A stretch of 64,000 nucleotides of DNA from Agapetus fuscipes (Eukaryota; Arthropoda; Insecta; Trichoptera; Glossosomatidae): contig OX637353.1 in NCBI GenBank assembly GCA_951799405.1, positions 6,448,001 to 6,512,000 on the forward strand. Direction: 5' to 3'. Made by a program: the position numbers and the translations under genes. Positions 44,220-54,100 of the stretch are shown here, in pieces. The stretch's first letter is position 1. Each line of letters begins with the position of its first letter. Below the pieces are notes generated by a model, which saw nothing but the letters and a program-made list of their open reading frames with translations, did not search any database and was not told the DNA's origin.

Positions 44220-46785
44220 CATTGCGGCCGAATTGCCAAAAATATCGCTTCTCTTACCAGCCATATGTATAATAAAGTTCACTAAATACATCGGTGAAGG
44301 CAGAATTGTAGAAACGTATCAAGAAAAAGCTAGTAGGTACATGGATAATGAGGATTACGGATATTTTTTATGATAGATACAAAATACTGAAAAAAGAAAT
44401 GAAGGAAAAAACTGTTGAAGATTATTCTGCCGGAATATGCTTAGGTGATGGTTTAGTAATGCAAGTTTGTTTCCTTCCGATGCTCTATTTTGTTTGTCAA
44501 AAGACTCGAAAATATAAGTAGGCCGCGTCATGAAATAATATTGTACCGAAGTGTTTTCTATGAAAGCTTCGGCATTAATTTGGAAAATCAAAATGCCTGA
44601 TTTTTAGGGCTTTGTTATTGTAATATTTTAGTTTAATGTTAACTTAATCGATCTCAATTCAAAATTTGAATTATTAATAGACCTTAACAATTTAACGTTC
44701 ACATTTTACTCGCAAACTTTATGCATACCTCTCTCTTGCGAATTTGATTGTTGATATAAATTTTAAACTGATATTTTAGTTCATGATCTCTTTTATGTAT
44801 TCAATTATTTTTTATCGCATTTGCAAGCTGAAGTAAACCCTTGCAACTTTTTATCCTTTCAGCATTTTTATTTTTTCACTTTGATCGCCAATTGATTTTT
44901 ACTTGAGTACGAGAAATTGTATGTATTTGTTGTCGTTATGAGACACTGTCATCAATTTGAACTTCTACCGAGCGTCGACGTGCCTAGGAAAAAAAATGGA
45001 CAGGAATGTCAACTCAATCTGTCTCATCATGAGGTCTCACACTTTCCTTGAATATGGCGACCTTGATTGAATTGAGCCCAAACAGGTTTAAAAAAGTGCG
45101 TATTTTTAACCCATCAGTTAAATCCAACTGTTAGGTGGTAAGCTAAGACATCTTTAAATCAAAACTCTTAGTAGAGAAACATTGAAAATACATCAACCAT
45201 GTTGACCTTAAAAGCCTCCATAAGGCCGGTCGAGCTGCCTTGGAATGGATGAGGAATTGTAATATTAATCTGTGACGTAGTTTTTCTCTACGCATAGTAC
45301 GAGTTCATTTTTAATTTTATGGAAGATTGTTCATTACTGCACATTATTTTGCATTCGTACTTACTTTTCTATTCAGTTAAAAAGAGACGTGCTAGACAAC
45401 CTTGAAGAAAAATGAAAAAAAAAACCAATGGCCTTGGCCAAAAATTCAGAATCATAATTATTTTTGGCGAGTTTACGTCACAGGTCTATGTGACTAGGGT
45501 TCTTAGTAATAACGATCAAAGTGTTCTATCTTTTTGTTTATCTTGCGTAGCAATGTTATTCCAAAAGTAACCACGGATGTCTTTTGTACAATGTCTTATT
45601 CGAAATTATGGATTTAGAATCTGATCTTTGTAATCACAGAGCCCTTAAAATAAATTAAAGTAATTATATCCGAGGTGAGCGAAATAATAAGAATGGTTTC
45701 CGCTCCGGCAAAGGAATTACTTAATTTTGTCGCGAAATTTGTGTTTTCGTTCCCATCGTAAATAACAAATAACAACAGTCTAAAATTACAAACGGAATTT
45801 TGAGACAATCCGCAAGTTTAGCGGCTTAAGATTTACAGCGTTTGTGATATACCGACGGGGCTTTACTTTATCCACCGAGCTTAGGATCTTCCTGAAATAT
45901 GTAAACCCAAATTTGCGTGACTTACCCATTTCATATTTAATCAAAAATTAAACTCAAAATTACAAGAAAAAAACTCAACACTTTGGTCGTAGACTAGTGA
46001 TTATCATCTTGAACTAACAGAATGTATATTTGCCAACCAGGTTTTATTCTACAGATATTTAATTTTCAAGTAATATGTTAAAATTATTTTATTACTGTTT
46101 TAAAATATTCAGTAATTACATTTTTATTTTTCGTAGCTGTAAAGAAACTGATCTTAGTTAGCAGATGCTGGCTTTATAAAAACTCATGTATCACAAAAAA
46201 AGTGTAAAGTGAATCAATTTTGTTCTCTTTAATACGAAAACGTATAAGATACAATACTCTGAAGAAAAAAATGTACGAAAAGCAAAGAATACTTGCAACT
46301 GATTCTTAATTTTGCATCGCTCGAGCGTGTGCTTAAGTAGTTTCAGTGGAAAACACAAAAGTGTTAAAAATTACTCTCTCGCACCATAGAATTCAAGATG
46401 TTTACTTCTATTGTTCAGCCAGTTGTGTTGTAAGAATGTGAAGTTCAGAGTCTGACTCATAAGCAAGATAAATGATGTCGTGGCGCAACACCCTGTGACT
46501 CGGAGTATAAAGCTCTTAAATAAGTCTAATATCGACATTTTTGAGTGTAATTTATTAAGATTTAAAAATCTAGCAATAGAGTTCCTCCCAGCGTGTTGAT
46601 AGCTGTGAGGGTGCACAGTAATTAGGGTGACCTGTTGTGCACAAAAAAAAAATCCCTTCAGTTCTTTGAGAACGAAATGCTACGTCACATTTTTACCTGT
46701 ACCCGTGTGTGACAACTCATGGAGCATTCGTACCAACATGGAGTTGAAGTTGATATTACAAGAGTTACGCATATATAATTTAAAA
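44220..46785. other. no feature seen
   Basis: AT-rich unique-looking DNA. Confidence 0.5.
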
Positions 46786-46789
46786 TATA

Positions 46790-46935
46790 AGTTTCAAAGA
46801 TATATTGAAATTTAAGGCTTATACCCAATGCACGCCTACAGGCAGACATGTGTAAGCTCACACTTATACTTGCGGTAAGTGCAATTATAAAAAAAACATC
46901 AAACAAACATACACCTTGCAATACATCCTTGACAT
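46790..46935 (-). repeat. LINE B 3' module, decayed partial copy
   Basis: GTTTCAAAGATATATTGAAA, CACGCCTACAGGCAGACATG and AACATACACCTTGCAA correspond to the tail-proximal half of the module. Confidence 0.5.
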
Positions 46936-46939
46936 ACAT

Positions 46940-48680
46940 AATATGTTTATTTTGGTGCGTACGTTTACTTCTACAGACTGCTTATCTCTGCTTTAAAAGT
47001 TCACTTTTAATGTTGTTACGAATATATAGGTTCATGCCTGCGTGTTTTTGTGATTGTGGGCCTAGGCGTGTTTACTTGTTGTGTATGTGTGTGTGTAGAC
47101 GTGAGTGTTTGACACGTTTGTTCTTCTGGTACTCTCTGAAAATATCCATTATAGAAGCATCTCATCTGGTCAGGAACACGTAAGAATAGGCCTTGGTCAC
47201 ACATAAATATAGGCTGCGGTTCTGTGAAGCGGCAATGATCCATAAAAGCCGAAGTCGTGAAACCGACAATATACAAGTTACAGAGTGAACCATATTATGT
47301 AATCAACTTGTTGAAAAATAAATACTGTGAAATAGATTCAACCGCAATTTTATTAAAAATGAACCCAAAATAAATCATAACAATATGATTAAAAAAATGC
47401 TCCTTGTCTTGACGCAAAATGGAAGAACTTTCTCCATAGCTGCTTTGCGACAAAAAATAATACCAGCAAAGCTCCTGGCGGAAAGTAGCGCAGCCATACA
47501 GAGGAGGGATTATGCTTTTCAATTACGACTGGATTAAGATTTATTATTTTATTTTTTATACCGCTGTAGTATTAAAAGTAACGAGTGCAAATAATTAATT
47601 CCAGAAATGCTAAGAAAATATTAAAATGATTTAATTCGTCTCGAATTCTGTTATGATTGATTTTTAGTGTCAGTTAAAATTTCATCTAGATGAGAATTTA
47701 TTGTTAGGGGTATGAAAATATTTAAGCCCTAAAATCAATCAAGGTTTAACATTACACAGTGCTATTCACGTAACAGTTGATCCCTAAATAGTCCACGGAT
47801 TACAAGTTTATTCTAAGGAAAAGTCACTTCAGGCGGTGGATGAGCCATGGTTTGTAATTAAACTGTTTGAAGTAACCGAATCAAATGATTTACACAGCAA
47901 ATAAATAAACACAATGAATTAAAATGTATTAGATAGGTAGTAAATTTTAATCAAAGTTTGGATAAAAAAAATATAGTTTGCTTCGGATGATGGTTGGATA
48001 AAAGATGAAAGCGCTCGAGCTTAATGTTGCTACTCAAATCTGTAAAAAAATCATTCGTATTTTAAAAAATAATTTCCGATCAAATAATTTCCAAACATTA
48101 AAAATAATTTACTTATAGAAGCTTTTATCATTAGCTGCATACTTGCATTACTATTGCTGGTCCATCTTGCTTGAACAGTCCTCTGTAGTTGACCAGTGTT
48201 GTCAGTTTCAGGAAGTTGCTGAAGACACATTTGTTTAGGTAGAAGCTTCATATAACATCCCGCTTGAGGCAGTTAGTGCCACTTAGCAGTGCTATATAAA
48301 CATTGTCCAATTATAATTATAATCACAATTTGCACGCACTTGAATGGATTTTTTCTGCATCTTTTTCCCGTTCTTTTGATTCAGTACTGATAATCATGGT
48401 CACCCAGGTTCTTTTTGTTGGACCTAGAGTCACTTTGAAGGAAAATAAATTGTAGACTTTTTTTTAATAAATGATTTTATTACACTTGTATAATATAATA
48501 TTTAAATTTAACATTTATTCTGTACATTTTGTTTGTTTACACATGATTATTTACATAGTTTTTTTTATAAACAAATTAATAATATTTATACAAGGCAATG
48601 TAAAGCGACATCAAATGCCTACGATAATTTCAACCTGCAGTTATTTAATACAATGTAAACATTCCTTAGCGTCAAACTAA
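46940..48680. other. no feature seen
   Basis: A short GT-rich stretch near 47080-47100; overlapping frames on both strands here lack coding character. Confidence 0.45.
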
Positions 48681-48686
48681 CACTAA

Positions 48687-48821
48687 GGCCCAGTATTTTT
48701 TTGTAACGTTAGCGTATGTGACTTTATTTGGTTAAAAAAAAAAACTACCCACACGATTGACATAAATACATCATTTGCATTCAGTATAAAGTCACTTTTC
48801 TAACGTTGAAAATACCGGGCC
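48687..48821. mobile_element. 135-bp MITE, copy 1
   Basis: Imperfect terminal inverted repeats GGCCCAGTATTTTTTTGTAA / GGCCCGGTATTTTCAACGTT continuing into AACGTTAG and GTGACTTTAT. The interior is AAAACTACCCACACGATTGA. The whole element can fold on itself. Confidence 0.75.
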
Positions 48822-49149
48822 AAAGAATGTTTTATTTTCATTAATTTTTTGCATTTGCTTGGCGCGTAGAATTGTTTTAAGTGTTAGCTCTACGCTACTC
48901 ATTCTATTATATTTATAGATATGGATTTTAAGTTTTTATTCAATAAAGATACATTCATATTTGTAACAGGAATCATAGCTTTTATAATACTTTATTGCTG
49001 AAAGTAGGATATTTTACTGATTGCCTTTTGGTTTTGAGAGACCTTATAATAAAAAAAAAAACAAAAATCACCTTTGCAAAGTGTTATACAAAGTATTCAA
49101 CAGAGAGTTGCTTTGAGGGATCAGCTGTTGACGTGGTCTATTCGAACTG

Positions 49150-49192
49150 GAGCTTCCGAAAGTTTCACTCTTATATAAGATGACCTTCTTTA
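49150..49192 (-). ncRNA. decayed hammerhead-like motif (49.2 kb)
   Basis: Minus strand AAAGAAGGTCATCTTATAT..., GTGAAACTTTCGGAAGCTCC. It shares CGGAAGCTCCAG and a downstream AGACCACG block with the 38.6 kb copy, but helix II is no longer convincing. Confidence 0.35.
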
Positions 49193-50234
49193 GCGTTGTC
49201 GATGTGTTCACGGTAATAATAATAATAATAATATAACTAATCTAGTAATAGATCTCGGAAAACAACTGAATGTAGGTACATTTCCTGCCGCAAAACGTCT
49301 ATTCAAAGTATTTGAATTCTGAAAATATTCTCCAGAACTAATTCTTGAATCTGATTATTATTTGAAATACTTATCAGATTCAATGTCACAGACATGTTGG
49401 TTTTTGTCACATTAGAAAAACAAAACTTCAGAATTATTTTCTTTACGGGCTCAAATCATTGCTCCAAAATTTACTTTTAAAAAGCTTGCTCTTTTTCATG
49501 AAACCTATTTACTTAAACAGGTTTTTACTTCGTGATCTTTAAAGTGGATAGACAATAAGGTATCCACAATATTAAAGAAAAATGTTGTCTTTTTTTCTGT
49601 TGAATACGATAAAATTATTTTGAATTGACAATACATTTTTTTAAACGAGTAGGTACTGCCATTTTTTTGTGAAAAGTTTTTTAGTATTCCAAAGATTTTG
49701 TTGAAATAAAATTTTAACACTTTGGGTTATATTTTTAATTAAGTTCGTACTTACATATTATAATAATTGATCTAACATTTCGATAGTAATTTATTTCACT
49801 TACAGTTACTTTTCTGAACATTTTACAGTTATAAGCTCAACGACAATTTTAATTTTTAATTTTATCATATTATTTATACAACAATGGCTGAAAATTAACA
49901 ACAATAAATGAATAGAAAATGATGATTTTAATGTATCGTTCTAATGTTGTAATTCGAGTCATTCTTATAATTGAATCGATAGCTTTCGTCGGTAAAACAA
50001 AATTGACAATTTGCAAAAAAAAAGGCCTAAATGTTTATGATAATAATCAAAAGTATCGCAATTTTTTTTCATCATCATTGAGGTGTGAATGAGTGATTAA
50101 CACAAAAACGCTGTTCTCCAATTGTGAGTAAAAAAAAATAAACTGCTAAAAAAACCAAAACGTAATGCTAGCCATACTCGCTATAGGTACTGGAGAGGTT
50201 TGTTTTCGCAGGCGACCGGTTGCGATCAAAAGAA

Positions 50235-50525
50235 ATAAAATTAGGATGATTTATTTGGTGAGCGCTGTTTTTGTGTGTATCGCACTTCAAGAGCCCTCTG
50301 CGAGCTTGGTTGTCGCTGACGAAAGCGCCAACTCTCAAGCAAGACCCAGTTGCTGTAAGGCTTGATTGACCTTTAGTGACCGGTCTTTGGTAAAGATGTA
50401 TGAATTTTTCCCCCAGCGAAGAGCATGTTTGAAGATATAAATGTTTTTTTTGTGCTCCGCCGGGATTCGACCTACAACCTTCCATTTACGAGCCAGAAAT
50501 GTTAACCACTAGACTACGGACCGGT
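50235..50525 (-). mobile_element. SINE2 (tRNA-derived), near full length
   Basis: The minus strand starts with GTCCGTAGTCTAGTGGTTAA (A box) and GGTCGAATCCCGGCGG (B box). The body contains GACCGGTCACTAAAGGTC and CCAGTTGCTGTAAGG blocks, and the tail AATAAATCATCCTAATTTTA. It lies about 430 bp downstream of the sarcoglycan stop codon. Confidence 0.88.
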
Positions 50526-50570
50526 CTTCATGATCCGGTTGTCTGCGCAGGTAAGCTTCTCCGGTAGACC

Positions 50571-50641
50571 GTAGCGTGAATGACCGTTTCACTCAAAGTG
50601 ACGTTTACATAAATAATGTGTGATATTTTTTTTGGAGACAA
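50571..50641 (+). repeat. dispersed 70-bp repeat, copy 1
   Basis: GCGTGAATGACCGTTTCACT and AAGTGACGTTTACATAAATA, ending TTTGGAGACA. Matches 51239-51306 with scattered differences. Confidence 0.6.
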
Positions 50642-50904
50642 GCAACTTACAGAACTGTGATGATCTCCAACTTTTGATAGAAGTTTAAAACAAGACGAAA
50701 GAAGAATATTAGCGTCACATTTTGGCTGAATTTTCACTATTGCACCAGCTAATACTTCATTAATTCAATGGATTTGTTAAATCAAATATCAAGGTTCAAC
50801 CTACTTTTCTTGTATGAAAAATTGACTTACAATCGGATTAAATTTTTTACCTTCATTTTTGTATAACAATATGATTATTTATGATTACTTTTTGCACTTG
50901 GCTG

Positions 50905-50910
50905 TTTATT
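50905..50910 (-). terminator. candidate polyadenylation signal of the sarcoglycan gene
   Basis: AATAAA on the minus strand, 44 bases past the stop codon. A canonical hexamer is common by chance in AT-rich DNA, so only its position supports it; a very short 3' UTR would result. Confidence 0.4.
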
Positions 50911-50953
50911 GGTAAAGTAGGTACCTTAGCTATCTGATATGCTAGATTGAGGA

Positions 50954-51148
50954 TCATCGGCAGATGTAGCTGTCTTCCTTGGCCGCACAGATCCCGTGCG
51001 GAGACGCCAGGAATAGCTTGCCGTTGGCGCACGCGCACAGCTGGTAGATGTCGTGATGATGGGGATCCCGTGACCTTGGGGTGCCGGAGGGGAGGGGCAG
51101 GGCGGACTTCAGCTTTGGCATAAAGACACTGCTTGCGTCCAGCTTGAT
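50954..51148 (-). CDS. Scgdelta: sarcoglycan terminal exon: cysteine-rich C-terminus and stop
   Basis: Acceptor TTTGCAG, then [13 protein letters not shown], the conserved segment before the C-terminal cysteine cluster. The exon ends with [11 protein letters not shown], two further cysteines and a TGA stop at 50954-50956. The four-cysteine pattern matches the disulfide-forming C-terminus of gamma/delta sarcoglycans, so the reading frame is intact to its natural end. Confidence 0.95.
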   Translation of the reverse strand: MKLDASSVFMPKLKSALPLPSGTPRSRDPHHHDIYQLCACANGKLFLASPHGICAAKEDSYICR

Positions 51149-54100
51149 CTGCAAAGAAGAAGAAGATTATGAAGTTGAGCGCGTTATAAACAAACTGGGA
51201 TTAAAAGAAAGAAAAGAAAAAAAAAACAATAAAAGTTAGCATGAATGACTGTTTGACCCCAAGTGACGTTTACATAATTATGTGTTACTCTTTTATTGGA
51301 GACATATTATTGGTTCACTTTGCCAATGTCACCCCTGTTTCAGGGAAGGTTGCAGGTTTTATATTCATTTAAGGTTTGGATTTTAATTTGTAAGTACCCA
51401 TTCAGCATTTGTAAGTGCGGACTTTCACGTGTCGTTTGTGGCCATGCATTTGATAAGAGTTTTTAATGTGAAAATATTTTTGCAACTTAGCTTATAGATG
51501 AACAATGCTTTGACTTTACACGCATCAGTCTCTAGTGTGTAATGACGTAAGTTTTGAAATATCATTCGTTTACTGAAATTTCAGTATATATAATTAAAGA
51601 ATTTAGAATAATTTTGATTACTAATTTTTTATAGCAAATTTTTAATTGTAAATCATATGCATTTTCTGTAATTCATTGTTAAATAATTGTATTAATGCCT
51701 ATTTCGAAATCAAACTGTGAGTACATACGTAACTTTATTTATCAATAGTGGAAAACATTTCGTTTCACACAATAAAACCCGCCCGCTTGTCGTGTATTCG
51801 CCATTTTTTTTTGTGTTCAATCTGTATTGTCCTATTGCACAAACAAAAAAATAAAACTATCATATCCGATCGGTTATTTTAAACAGAGTCGTGCATGGAG
51901 GAGGAGGTGGCCAGCTTTGTTTGTTTGTTTGTTTATTTGCTTGTTTGTTCGTTGTTTCTATATCATATGAGCGCTTGTTCAAGTGACACACGTTTGTTTA
52001 TTTTGAGGATCTATAGGGTGAAAATGTTTAACAATATTCCCGTGTACAACAAATCTATGATTTGAAATCTAATTTACAGAGATATAAAAACACTTGAGGC
52101 TCACTCTCTATGCCTACAGAAGACATGTATCAGTTTATGTTGCAAATGTATCTACCTACTTACAAAAAACGTTAACACACTTTGTTGAAACTAAACGCTT
52201 TAATATTTAAAACAATATTGTAACCTTGATTGGCCATTGAAAACAAAAAAAAAAAACAAAAAAAATCTTGACGATTACTTCAAGAGTATATTTAATTCCA
52301 CGATCGGTTTGCATCATCAGGTGATATTTTATTTATTTATTTATAATAAACGGCTGAAGCCTTTTACAATAATATATGATATAATAAATACTAAATGCTG
52401 CAGATACGGAATCAATCTTAGAGGTTGTCTGTGTGTGAGGGTGGGAGGGAGGGAGGTTGTTTGCAATTTGTTTGCAACAAAAAATTGAATATATACAAAG
52501 TAATCGTAGACAAAGTTGTTTTTATTTTTTATCTTTTGATATAAACGATTACAAAGTGAATGCCTCTACAGACAATAAAATTAAATTCGTTTATCTTATC
52601 CACATATTCTTCTCGAGACCTTCCTTTCGAAAGTGCTAGCTCCCCTACATCTATATCTATCTATAATCTACTATATCTAATCTATAATAATCTATATCTA
52701 TCTATAATCTATCTATAAACATAATTCTTATATATGATTTTTTTGTGTACTTACAGCTCCAGCTATTGATTGTAGCTTCAAGTTGGTGAGACACGTAGCT
52801 GTTATGTCCCCTGCGCGGGAGTCTATTGTTATAGATTGCGCTGCTCGCATCTCCAGTGATCTCGTCTGTGACTCCAACCTAAAAGAAAACACAAGTTGTA
52901 AGAAAAATATTCATTCTTATTAAGAAAAAAATACATCTTGTTCGATTTCATGTTGTTTTATTTGTAAGGATCTATGAAATAACACCTTGGTATTGTTAAC
53001 ATGTCGAAAGAAGCATCACTGAAGATGCCAATCGTGTTTCATAAAAAAACGTACGGCGACCACTATGCAGTTCATAATAAACAATTCACTTATACGATAT
53101 CTGTTTCAACTTTAAGTCAAAAGATAATCTTATTGATATGAAATTTATATTTAAATTTATGCAGATGGAAGTCAATTAGTGAAATACTCGTAGTTACAAC
53201 TATCGAGCAACAATCTATTGCTCAACATGACTATCTCAGCTCTTTAGAGACCTCACGCTTTCACAATGCAGGTGAAACAAGTGCAACTGTTTTGACAAAA
53301 AAGGCACATGTAGCGTAGACACTAAAATATTTGTCCAGATTTTTAAAATAAAAAATCTCCATTTTTATATCAGAATGACAGATCTAACAACAAAAATACT
53401 TACAGCAAGGCATTTCCCGAACTGGCTCTAACGTGAGGTGTTTGCACAGACCCCTGGAAGGCGGCGCCCCCAGTCCCCGCTACCCTCAGGGTCTCTGCCC
53501 CCACCACCACCTCCTGGGCGTCCGCAGAGAACAGAAGACCGCCTTTCTGGTCTGATATCCTCAATGATGGAGAAAGACACTCCATCTTGTCGTTTCCTGT
53601 GTGCAATAAGTGTTGTTATTTTATCAGATGTAGGACTAATTTATTTTAACAGATGGAGAGCTTAATGATTTAGAATTAGGATCGGAAGGTACGCAACTCG
53701 CACACTAGAAACTTAGCTACACATATAGATTTACTTCTTGTCACGTTATCCCCGAAGAGTTTTGCATGTGAAGAGCGGAACCTATTTATTTTAAAAGGTA
53801 AGGGGCCGGCCTTACGCCAACCACTTCAGTTCAGAAATAAATTACAAAATGTAAGTTAGCCGGGTCTCTTGCAATTAGGTCGTGTTATTTCACAACTTCT
53901 TGGTCTATGGTAAATGAGTCGACTCCATTTCCATTAAAATATTTAAGTAAGTAGGTATTAACTATTTTTACTGACCTAGAAATATTTTATTGGTTAAATT
54001 TCCATTTTCGTCTCTGGTGTTGATGGAGAAGTTTCTGGAAGCTTCAATGATTATTGGAAGACCTCTTTTGGACCTTATACTGCTGGTGTACAAGGAATCC

